Source: an uncultured bacterium
GTDB lineage: Bacteria; Bacillota; Negativicutes; Acidaminococcales; Acidaminococcaceae
DNA length: 9,699 nt
Assembly (NCBI GenBank): GCA_905215645.1
Contig: CAJMQS010000062.1
Location: forward strand, 1 to 9,699
Direction: 5' to 3'
The position numbers and the translations under genes were made by a program. Numbering within the stretch: position 1 is the stretch's first letter; every line of letters starts with the position of its first letter. Positions 1 through 6,017 of the stretch are shown piece after piece. The notes beneath the pieces were generated by a model. That model was not told where the DNA came from, did not search any database, and saw only the letters and a program-made list of their open reading frames with translations.

Positions 1-2
1 CG

Positions 3-30
3 TATGACGTATGACCTATGACGTATGACG
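3..30. repeat. Heptanucleotide tandem repeat, four units
   Basis: Four head-to-tail copies of TATGACG lie at 3-9, 10-16 (last base C instead of G), 17-23 and 24-30. The CG at 1-2 looks like the end of a further unit outside the window. The array stops exactly where the hairpin at 30-53 begins. No reading frame needs it, so it looks like a small intergenic VNTR. The true copy number cannot be known from this window. Confidence 0.8.
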
Positions 31-65
31 GGCTGTTGCTCATGCAACAGCCCCCACTCTTTTTT
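30..65 (+). terminator. Rho-independent terminator (GTTGC/GCAAC core)
   Basis: A perfect 10-bp stem, GGGCTGTTGC (30-39) with GCAACAGCCC (44-53), closes a TCAT loop. It is followed on the + strand by a short C-rich spacer and a T run at 60-65. The T run is on the + side only, so it best serves a + strand gene left of the window. It also lies just beyond the stop of the minus-strand racemase gene and could fold in that transcript, though without a U tract there. Confidence 0.7.
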
Positions 66-1372
66 CACTTCCCCGGTTCTTCTGCGATGACGCCGCCGCA
101 ATGGGGGATGAGGTTCAGGGTATAATCCTTTTTCCCCTCCCGTTCCAACTGGGCCTGGGCCTTTTCCCAGGCTTCAGCGACGGTGGCGCAGGGGATTTGA
201 TTGGTCTTCCGGATGGCCTCGAAATTCTCTTTTTTCGTCACCAGGTAGATGGTGTACCGGTGGGTCATGCAGAACAGGTTGAAAGCCACGAAGAATGGAA
301 TGCTGAAATTCTTCCGCAGGTCCTTTTCCATTTCCTGTTCACTGTCGTACTTGAAACTGCCCAGATATTCCGGCGGTTCATACAGATCGCTGGCCTCCAT
401 GATGGCAATGATGATGCCCCCCGGTTTGGTGGTCACATCCGCCGGATCGTAGCATTTGCAGCCCTGGTACAAGGATACATCCTTAGGATAGCCCCCAGCG
501 CAGGCAAAGGTCACATCCGCCCGCTCTTTAAAGGAAACCGCCTGGTTGTCATGGCAGATCCGGGTCCCTTCCAGCCAGGCCTGGTAGGGATCCCCGGCCA
601 CGATATTGCAGATTTCTCCCTCATTGTTGATGATGGAATGGACCAAGAAGGTAGGATGCACCATCTCCATAGCTTCCAGCATATCGTAGTTCACCGGGTT
701 GTCATGGAGCACCCCGTTCCGGGTCTTGGGATTGATGCCGTCCCCGAAATGATCCGCCAGGGCATGGCAGTGGTTCTCCTGGATGGTATCCCAGCCGGCC
801 ACACCGGGCAGGAGCAGTTTCCGTCCGCCCCCATAGCCGGCAAAGAGATGGGCAGTGATCCCGTCGATGATCACGATCTTGTCGGCTTCCACCACCCGCT
901 TGTTCAGCATCACTTTGGTCCCGAACCGGGTAGTCCCCACACAGGTCAGTTCATCCTTGTTCCGGCAGTGGTGCTGGTACATCCGGATCCTCCGGGCCAC
1001 TTCTTCGCCCACCACCCGGACATTTTCCTCCGGGGTCTGCTCCCGGTGGGTCCCTTGGGCAAAGACGATGTACATATCTTCATCCGGCACACCGGCCAGG
1101 TTCAATTCATTGACCACATGGATCACATATTCTGAAGAGCGGTTCCAAGAACGGGTTACATCGGCGATGACCAGGCAGACTTTATCCCCTTTTCTGAACA
1201 TTTCCTGCAGAGGCTTGCAGCCGATGGGATGACGCATGGCCTCCAAAGCGGCCTGTTCCACATCCACTGCCGGCACCGGACGTCCTTCGATGATGCTGCT
1301 GATCCGTTCCTCCGGCAGTTCCACTTCCTGGGTGGTCCTGCCAAAATTGAAACTGAATTTCCTGAGTCCCAC
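65..1372 (-). CDS. larA: LarA-family nickel-pincer-dependent 2-hydroxyacid racemase/epimerase
   Basis: This 435-aa protein matches lactate racemase LarA (about 425 aa) in length and motif layout. LarA enzymes use a covalently bound Ni-pincer nucleotide for hydride transfer to racemise or epimerise 2-hydroxyacids in the cytoplasm. Visible motifs: DVTR (D71, R74), GTHR (H109), H175 followed by GYGGGRK with K185 as the expected cofactor-attachment lysine, H201 in ENHCH, and K297 in YPKDVSLYQ. These fall within one or two residues of the Lactobacillus plantarum LarA positions. The start is GTG at 1372, because AGGAGG lies 8 nt upstream; the frame stays open further upstream but there overlaps the tRNA leader and terminator. 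The family also includes malate, phenyllactate, 2-hydroxyglutarate and gluconate enzymes, so the substrate is open. No larB, larC or larE cofactor-synthesis gene is in the window. Confidence 0.88.
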   Translation of the reverse strand: MGLRKFSFNFGRTTQEVELPEERISSIIEGRPVPAVDVEQAALEAMRHPIGCKPLQEMFRKGDKVCLVIADVTRSWNRSSEYVIHVVNELNLAGVPDEDMYIVFAQGTHREQTPEENVRVVGEEVARRIRMYQHHCRNKDELTCVGTTRFGTKVMLNKRVVEADKIVIIDGITAHLFAGYGGGRKLLLPGVAGWDTIQENHCHALADHFGDGINPKTRNGVLHDNPVNYDMLEAMEMVHPTFLVHSIINNEGEICNIVAGDPYQAWLEGTRICHDNQAVSFKERADVTFACAGGYPKDVSLYQGCKCYDPADVTTKPGGIIIAIMEASDLYEPPEYLGSFKYDSEQEMEKDLRKNFSIPFFVAFNLFCMTHRYTIYLVTKKENFEAIRKTNQIPCATVAEAWEKAQAQLEREGKKDYTLNLIPHCGGVIAEEPGK

Positions 1373-1438
1373 GATATCTTCCTCCTTTTTTTGATCAACG
1401 CTGCAGGATGCTGCGGCAATAAACGATTTATACAGAAT

Positions 1439-1447
1439 ATTATAGCA
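1439..1447 (-). promoter_or_regulatory. Probable extended -10 promoter of the racemase gene
   Basis: On the minus strand TGCTATAAT (1447 down to 1439) is a perfect extended -10 element. The hexamer 17 bp upstream (GAGAGA) is a poor -35, which is acceptable for extended -10 promoters. It lies downstream of the tRNA terminator and would give a leader of about 60 nt before the GTG start. The surrounding 1415-1500 is markedly AT-rich compared with the flanking genes. Confidence 0.5.
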
Positions 1448-1528
1448 CTTATACTTATTTTTCTCTCTATATAGTGTATCTTCTAATAGATTGACTTTTG
1501 GATACCCCTTCCAAGATTTTCTGCACAC

Positions 1529-1566
1529 AAAAAGCACCCATACGGTCAAAACCCGCATGGATGCTT
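1529..1566 (-). terminator. Terminator of the tRNA-Ala transcript
   Basis: The minus strand forms a 14-bp stem between 1553-1566 and 1532-1545 with a 7-nt loop, allowing G-U pairs. A TTTTT run follows at 1533-1529. It begins 11 nt beyond the encoded CCA end of the tRNA, which fits a monocistronic tRNA transcript. Confidence 0.72.
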
Positions 1567-1576
1567 GCTTTCGAGT

Positions 1577-1652
1577 TGGTGGAGCACAGGGGGATCGAAC
1601 CCCTGACCTCAAGATTGCGAACCTTGCGCTCTCCCAGCTGAGCTAGTGCCCC
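1577..1652 (-). tRNA. tRNA-Ala, anticodon CGC
   Basis: A complete 76-nt cloverleaf reads on the minus strand. The acceptor stem GGGGCAC pairs with GTGCTCC and contains the G3-U70 pair that identifies alanine tRNAs. The D arm is GCTCAGCTGGGAGAGC. The anticodon stem CAAGG/TCTTG encloses the loop TTCGCAA, giving anticodon CGC, which reads GCG. The T arm is AGGGG-TTCGATC-CCCCT, the discriminator is A, and CCA is encoded. No truncation or attachment-site duplication is visible. Confidence 0.97.
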
Positions 1653-1662
1653 AATACATGAT

Positions 1663-1691
1663 ATTATAACGCTTCTCCAGGGAGTGTGCAA
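1663..1691 (-). promoter_or_regulatory. Strong sigma-70-type promoter for tRNA-Ala
   Basis: On the minus strand TTGCAC (1691-1686) and TATAAT (1668-1663) are separated by exactly 17 bp. The expected start site, near 1656, is a few bases before the mature tRNA 5' end at 1652. I see no convincing terminator between the regulator gene (stop at 1737) and this promoter, so some readthrough into the tRNA is possible. Confidence 0.8.
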
Positions 1692-1736
1692 GAAGAAATC
1701 AGGCAGCACTTCTTGGTCGAAAGGGTGCCGTACCTT

Positions 1737-2159
1737 TTAAACACCCTTTTCCTTCTGTTTTTCCACCAGATCGGCCAAAGTGGTATTGTCCACAATATTG
1801 TCGATGGCATCCTGGATTTCTTTCCACAGATCCAGAGTGACGCAGTGAGCCGCCCGGTCGCAGATCGCATGGCCGGGTTCCAGACAGGCCACCGGGGCCA
1901 AGGATCCTTCCACTGCCCGCAGGATTTCCCCTGCCGTATAGTCTTTGGGGTCACGGACCAGTTTATACCCCCCCTGGGCTCCTCTGGCGCTTTTCACCAG
2001 TTTGGCGCGGGAGAGCTGGGTAATGATCTGTTCCAGGTATTTTTCTGAGATTGCCTGTCTTTGAGAGACGCTTTTGATGGGTACATAGGATTCGGTGCCG
2101 TTCATGGCCAGATCGATCATCAGGCGCAGGGCATACCGTCCCTTGGTAGAGATTTTCAT
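1737..2159 (-). CDS. Rrf2/IscR-family transcriptional regulator, probable [2Fe-2S] sensor
   Basis: This 140-aa cytoplasmic DNA-binding protein has the typical Rrf2 opening MKISTKGRYALR and a winged helix over about residues 1-75, including the SEKYLEQII helix and the SARGAQGGYKL wing. The effector part carries three cysteines, C92, C100 and C106, followed by the CVTLDLWKEIQDAI stretch. Three such cysteines mark IscR-like members that bind a [2Fe-2S] cluster. Spacing here is C-x7-C-x5-C, versus C-x5-C-x5-C in E. coli IscR. The start is the ATG at 2159, placed by a GGAGGAA Shine-Dalgarno; an ATG six codons upstream would put that site inside the gene. The gene is divergent from the hydrogenase operon, and a dyad overlaps its own -10 region, which suggests autoregulation and control of the operon. 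Nitrite- or cysteine-metabolism Rrf2 regulators are alternatives. Confidence 0.9.
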   Translation of the reverse strand: MKISTKGRYALRLMIDLAMNGTESYVPIKSVSQRQAISEKYLEQIITQLSRAKLVKSARGAQGGYKLVRDPKDYTAGEILRAVEGSLAPVACLEPGHAICDRAAHCVTLDLWKEIQDAIDNIVDNTTLADLVEKQKEKGV

Positions 2160-2187
2160 AGTTCCTCCTCGCAGCAAGAATAATTCC

Positions 2188-2227
2188 CTATAATTGTACT
2201 ATAGAATTATCCAAAAGGGAAGGTGAA
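2188..2227 (-). promoter_or_regulatory. rrf2-type gene promoter with overlapping operator-like dyad
   Basis: A minus-strand promoter candidate has -35 TTCACC (2227-2222), an 18-bp spacer and -10 TATAGT (2203-2198). The -10 sits within a 17-bp dyad, CTATA (2188-2192), a 7-nt spacer, then TATAG (2200-2204). A dyad over the -10 of an Rrf2-family gene is the usual arrangement for autorepression. The binding protein is inferred. Confidence 0.5.
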
Positions 2228-2315
2228 TCCCTAGTAAATTTTAGGAAATCCCTTTTGTGGATTCGACGCTGGAATTCCCTTCCATTCCAGGATTTATCAG
2301 ATTTTTCCAGCGAAT
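2212..2315. promoter_or_regulatory. Inverted-repeat cluster between regulator and hydrogenase operon
   Basis: This non-coding stretch holds nested dyads. CAAAAGGGA (2212-2220) pairs with TCCCTTTTG (2249-2257). CTGGAAT (2269-2275) pairs with ATTCCAG (2284-2290). GCTGGAA (2268-2274) can instead pair with TTCCAGC (2305-2311). All of it lies upstream of the hydrogenase -35, so these are more likely protein-binding sites or DNA structure than an RNA attenuator of that operon. Which protein binds is unknown. Confidence 0.5.
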
Positions 2316-2318
2316 TTG

Positions 2319-2348
2319 TTGACAGAATTTGCTGAATAACGGTAAAAT
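2319..2348 (+). promoter_or_regulatory. Promoter of the hydrogenase operon
   Basis: TTGACA (2319-2324), an 18-bp spacer and TAAAAT (2343-2348) form a near-consensus sigma-70-type promoter. The predicted start near 2355 gives a leader of about 60 nt before the GTG at 2414. An imperfect 11-bp direct repeat, GAATTTGTTGA (2312-2322) and GAATTTGCTGA (2325-2335), straddles the -35. Confidence 0.7.
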
Positions 2349-2413
2349 AAAAAAGTATCTGTTCATTTTGTTTTCAAAATTCGTACCAGAAATCTTCAAA
2401 GGGGGAGAAAATC

Positions 2414-4249
2414 GTGAGTCGTTTGCAAATCGAGACCCCGGGGCGGGCCCAGACGGTCCTGAACGGCCTGTATCAGGATATGCACCGCCGGATCAATGCC
2501 AGTTCCCCGGGGCTCTGTCCTGTGGACATGGCACTGAATTTCCTGCGCTTCTGCCATGCCCAGAGCTGCGGGAAATGTGTCCCTTGCCGGGTGGGGCTGG
2601 GGCAGCTGGAATCCCTGATCGAACAAGTGCTGGAACGGACGGCGACCCTGGAAACCATCGACTTGATTGAAGACACCGCCCAGGTGATTGCCGATTCTTC
2701 GGACTGTGCCATCGGCTATGAGGCAGCGTATATGGTGCTGAAGGGGGTCCGGGGCTTCCGGGAAGATTATGAGGAACATGTGCTCAACGGCCGCTGCATC
2801 TGCGGGCTCAGCCATCCGGTGCCCTGTGTCTCCACCTGCCCGGCTCATGTGGATATCCCCGGCTACATCGCCCTGATCCGGGAAGGCCATTACGAAGAGG
2901 CCCTGGAACTGATCCGCAAGGACAATCCGTTCCCGGCGGTCTGTGCCTACGTCTGTGAACATCCCTGCGAACTCCACTGCCGCCGGCAGATGGTGGATGA
3001 TTCGGTGAACATCTGCGGACTGAAGCGGTTCGCTGTGGACCATGCCAAACCGGCCCAGGCGCCTTCCCCGGCCCCGGCTACCGGCAAGACGGTGGCGGTG
3101 ATCGGCGGCGGCCCGGGAGGCCTGACAGCGGCCTACTACCTGGCCCTCATGGGACACAGCGTCACCGTCTATGAACAGCGGCCCCAGCTGGGCGGCATGC
3201 TCCGGTATGGCATCCCCAACTACCGGCTGCCCCTGGAGATCCTGGACAAAGACCTGGCTTACATCCTTTCTGCAGGGATCCAGGTCCACACCGGCGTATC
3301 CGTGGGCACGGACCTTTCTGTAGAAGAGCTCCAGCAGCAGTATGATGCGGTCTACATCGCCATCGGGGCCCACAGCGACAAGAAGCTCCATCTGGAAGGG
3401 GAAGAGGCCCAGGGAGTCTACAGTGCGGTCCGGCTGCTCCGGAACATCGGAGAAGGCCGGGAACCGGATTTCTCCGGCAAGCGGATCTGTGTCATCGGCG
3501 GGGGCAACGTATCCATGGATGCCACCCGGACGGCCAAACGCCTGGGAGCCGCTTCCGTCCAGTGTATCTACCGGCGGCGGCTGGAAGATATGACCGCCCT
3601 GGAAGAAGAAATCCATGCGGCCATGGCGGAAGGCTGCGAGATCGTCACCTTGGAAGCTCCCAGCCGGATCGAGACTGACGGAAACGGCCAGGTGACAGCC
3701 CTCTGGACCCAGCCCCAGCACATCGGCCCCTATAACGGCAAGAGCCGGCCTAACCCGGTGAAAGCGGACCTGCCGGAACGGCGCTTCCCTTGTGATGCCA
3801 TCATCGTGGCCATCGGCCAGTCCATCGTCACCAAGCCCTTCGAAGCCATCGGGGTCACGGTCAGCCGAGGGACCATCCAGGCGGACCTTTCCAGCAGCAT
3901 CCCGGGCCTGGGGAACTTGTTCGCCGGCGGGGATGCCGTTTCTGGGCCCGCCACGGTGATCAAGGCAGTGGCAGCCGGCAAGGTTGCCGCAGACAACATC
4001 GATTCCTTCTTTGGATACCACCACCGGATTTCCTGCGGAGTGGAGATCCCGCCCGCCCATTTCACCAACACCCCGCCCTGCGGCCGGGTGAACCTGAAGC
4101 AGCACTGCACCCCCCATTGTGTGGGAGATTTCCGCTTGGTCTCGGAAGGGATGACTCCAGAAGAGGCCCTGCAGGAAGCCAGCCGCTGCCTGCGCTGTGA
4201 CCACTTCGGCTACGGCAGCTTCAAAGGAGGGAGGAACCGGGAATGGTAA
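2414..4249 (+). CDS. NuoF C-terminal/GltD-like FAD- and NAD(P)-binding Fe-S oxidoreductase, hydrogenase partner
   Basis: This 611-aa flavoprotein joins two modules. Residues 1-125 resemble the NADH-dehydrogenase 4Fe-4S region of NuoF/HydB, with SCGKCVPCRVG (C52, C55, C58) and C98 in SSDCAIG. From residue 126 it is a glutamate-synthase-small-subunit/NfnB-type oxidoreductase. That part has cysteine-rich cluster motifs at C128-C142 and C177-C189, an FAD dinucleotide fold (GGGPGG, 231-236), an NAD(P) fold (GGGNVSMDA, 362-370) followed by YRRR, a second FAD motif (FAGGDAVSGPATV, 503-515) and a C-terminal RCLRCD. The arginines after the second fold are those that favour NADPH in GltD/NfnB, so NADPH preference is inferred. 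The start is GTG at 2414, preceded by GGGGGAG; the next in-frame ATG would cut into the conserved N-terminus. It overlaps hydA by 7 bp, so the two should be translationally coupled partners moving electrons between NAD(P)H and the hydrogenase. No FMN/NADH fold of classic HydB is present. Confidence 0.88.
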   Translation: MSRLQIETPGRAQTVLNGLYQDMHRRINASSPGLCPVDMALNFLRFCHAQSCGKCVPCRVGLGQLESLIEQVLERTATLETIDLIEDTAQVIADSSDCAIGYEAAYMVLKGVRGFREDYEEHVLNGRCICGLSHPVPCVSTCPAHVDIPGYIALIREGHYEEALELIRKDNPFPAVCAYVCEHPCELHCRRQMVDDSVNICGLKRFAVDHAKPAQAPSPAPATGKTVAVIGGGPGGLTAAYYLALMGHSVTVYEQRPQLGGMLRYGIPNYRLPLEILDKDLAYILSAGIQVHTGVSVGTDLSVEELQQQYDAVYIAIGAHSDKKLHLEGEEAQGVYSAVRLLRNIGEGREPDFSGKRICVIGGGNVSMDATRTAKRLGAASVQCIYRRRLEDMTALEEEIHAAMAEGCEIVTLEAPSRIETDGNGQVTALWTQPQHIGPYNGKSRPNPVKADLPERRFPCDAIIVAIGQSIVTKPFEAIGVTVSRGTIQADLSSSIPGLGNLFAGGDAVSGPATVIKAVAAGKVAADNIDSFFGYHHRISCGVEIPPAHFTNTPPCGRVNLKQHCTPHCVGDFRLVSEGMTPEEALQEASRCLRCDHFGYGSFKGGRNREW

Positions 4250-5973
4250 CCTGTACCATCGACAACAAAACGTTCCAGGTGCCGGAAGGGACCACCATCA
4301 TGGAAGCGGCCCACAAGGTCCAGATCCAGATCCCTCATCTGTGCTACTTGAAAGACCTGAACGAAATCGCCGCCTGCCGGGTCTGCTGCGTGGAGGTGGA
4401 AGGAGAACACGCCATGGTGACGGCCTGCAACAGTCCTGTCCGGGACGGCATGGTGGTCCATACCAATTCTCCCCGGGCCCGGCGGACCCGAAAGATCAAT
4501 GTGGAGCTGATCCTGTCCCAGCACGACTGCCGCTGCGCTACCTGTGTCCGCAGCGGGAACTGCCGGCTCCAGACCCTGGCCAACGATCTGGGGATCCATG
4601 ACAGCCCCTATGAAGAACAGTTGCCCAAGGGGCTGCGGAAAGCCTGGACCACCACCTACCCCTTGTACCATGATTACAACAAATGCATCAAATGTATGCG
4701 CTGCATCCAGGTCTGCGACAAGATCCAGGATATGCACATCTGGGATGTGGCAGGCACCGGCGGCCGGACCACCATCGATGTTTCCGGCAACCGGGTGATC
4801 AAAGATTCGGACTGTACCTTGTGCGGACAGTGCATCATCCACTGCCCGGTAGCAGGACTGCGGGAACGGGACGATACGGCAAAGCTCTATGAAGCCCTGG
4901 CAGACCCGGAAAAAGTGACAGTGGTCCAAGTGGCACCGGCGGTCCGGACAGCTTGGTGTGAAGCTTTCGGCCTGCCCCGGCGGGAAGGAACCATCGGGAA
5001 GATGGCAGCAGCCCTCCGCCGGCTTGGCTTCGACCATGTGTACGACACCACCTTCGGAGCGGATCTGACCATCATGGAAGAGGCCAATGAATTCTTAGAA
5101 CGTTTTTCCAAGGGAGATACTCAAAAATATCCCATGTTCACCAGCTGCTGTCCCGGATGGGTCCGTTTCCTAAAGGGACAGTATCCAGAACTCACCAGCC
5201 AGCTTTCTACCTCCAAATCCCCCCAGCAAATGTTCGGGGCCATGGCCAAGACCTGGCTGGCGGAAAAACTGGGGGTGGAACCGGAAAAGATCTATTGTGT
5301 TTCCATCATGCCCTGCCTGGCCAAAAAGGCAGAATGCGCCCTGCCCACCATGCGGACGGTCCATGGGCCCGATGTAGACCTTTCCCTGACCACCCGGGAA
5401 TTCATCCGCATGCTCCGGGCGGACCATCTGGACCCGGCCCTGCTGCCGGAAGAACCTTTGGATGACCCTATGGGGACCTTCACCGGCGCCGGGACCATCT
5501 TCGGTGCCACCGGCGGCGTCATGGAAGCAGCCCTGCGGACGGCCTATGCCAAGCTCTTGGGGAAAAATCCGGACCCGGACTATTTTGCCGCCATCCGCAC
5601 CGGTCCGGCTCTTCGGGAAGCCACCTATACATTAGGAGGCAAAGAACTGCGGTGTGCCGTCGTCAGCGGCCTGGGCAATACCCGGAAGCTGATCCGGGCC
5701 CTGAAACGAAAAGAGGTCCATTATGATTTTGTAGAAGTGATGGCCTGCCCGGGCGGTTGTGCCGGCGGCGGAGGCCAGCCCATCCCCCAGCACGATGAAG
5801 AATTCCAAGAAGTGCGGGGCAAACAGCTCTACCGACTGGATGCGGAAAATCCCCTGCGGTGTTCCCACGAGAACCCCCAGATCCAGCGGCTGTACCGGGA
5901 ATTCTTGGGAGAGCCCCTGAGCCCGAAAGCCGAGGCACTGCTCCATACGAATCATTTTGGGTGGAAGATATAA
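4243..5973 (+). CDS. hydA: [FeFe] hydrogenase catalytic subunit, multi-cluster type
   Basis: This 576-aa cytoplasmic enzyme catalyses reversible H2 formation from protons and has about the length of Clostridium pasteurianum CpI. Domains in order: an N-terminal [2Fe-2S] ferredoxin fold (C34, C45, C48, C62); a His-ligated [4Fe-4S] site (H94, C98, C101, C107); two [4Fe-4S] ferredoxin motifs (C148/151/154/158 and C191/194/197/201); then the H-cluster domain. All three H-cluster signatures are intact: TSCCPGW (C302 proton-relay position, C303 ligand), MPCLAKKAE (C358) and MACPGGCAGGGGQP (C502, C506). The acidic EE near 279 in the proton path is also kept. The ATG at 4243 overlaps the upstream stop and follows an AGGAGGGAGGAA ribosome site inside the preceding gene. 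No hydE, hydF or hydG maturase is nearby, so they must be elsewhere. The stop codon abuts a strong terminator. Confidence 0.97.
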   Translation: MVTCTIDNKTFQVPEGTTIMEAAHKVQIQIPHLCYLKDLNEIAACRVCCVEVEGEHAMVTACNSPVRDGMVVHTNSPRARRTRKINVELILSQHDCRCATCVRSGNCRLQTLANDLGIHDSPYEEQLPKGLRKAWTTTYPLYHDYNKCIKCMRCIQVCDKIQDMHIWDVAGTGGRTTIDVSGNRVIKDSDCTLCGQCIIHCPVAGLRERDDTAKLYEALADPEKVTVVQVAPAVRTAWCEAFGLPRREGTIGKMAAALRRLGFDHVYDTTFGADLTIMEEANEFLERFSKGDTQKYPMFTSCCPGWVRFLKGQYPELTSQLSTSKSPQQMFGAMAKTWLAEKLGVEPEKIYCVSIMPCLAKKAECALPTMRTVHGPDVDLSLTTREFIRMLRADHLDPALLPEEPLDDPMGTFTGAGTIFGATGGVMEAALRTAYAKLLGKNPDPDYFAAIRTGPALREATYTLGGKELRCAVVSGLGNTRKLIRALKRKEVHYDFVEVMACPGGCAGGGGQPIPQHDEEFQEVRGKQLYRLDAENPLRCSHENPQIQRLYREFLGEPLSPKAEALLHTNHFGWKI

Positions 5974-6017
5974 AAATGGGGGGTGTTGCACGTTGCGTGC
6001 AACACCCCCCATTTTTT
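5972..6017. terminator. Bidirectional terminator between convergent operons
   Basis: A perfect 21-bp inverted repeat (5972-5992 with 5996-6016) closes a TTG loop. The stem is A5 T G6 TGTTGCACG, so both strands present a GC-rich stem followed by a T run. It fills the whole gap, overlapping the hydA stop (5971-5973) and abutting the pcp stop (6017-6019). It should end transcription from both sides. Confidence 0.93.

Noticed and set aside
3..30. CRISPR array
   Set aside because: The units are 7 bp with no spacers between them and no cas genes are present, so it is a simple tandem repeat.
101..1135. A 344-codon + strand frame opposite the racemase gene
   Set aside because: The minus strand encodes a complete LarA homologue with all catalytic residues. 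The + frame has biased His/Gly/Phe composition typical of an antisense shadow.
1373..1612. An 80-residue N-terminal extension of the racemase up to an ATG inside the tRNA gene
   Set aside because: It would cross the tRNA terminator and part of the tRNA, adds unrelated sequence, and a GGAGG site 8 nt before the GTG at 1372 explains initiation.
1577..1652. tRNA gene as an integration site of a mobile element
   Set aside because: No integrase, no duplicated tRNA 3' end and no foreign-looking genes are seen on either side within the window.
2268..2311. RNA attenuator or riboswitch of the hydrogenase operon
   Set aside because: The structures lie upstream of the best + strand promoter (2319-2348), so they would not be in the operon's leader RNA unless an earlier start exists.
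2396..4204. A 602-codon open frame antisense to the flavoprotein gene
   Set aside because: It is the GC-rich shadow of a gene with clear NuoF-C and GltD motifs. Its translation shows no recognisable domain and it lacks a sensible start site.
4210..5037. A 275-codon minus frame under the hydrogenase N-terminal domains
   Set aside because: It lies opposite four intact iron-sulphur motifs on the + strand and has no family features or plausible promoter.
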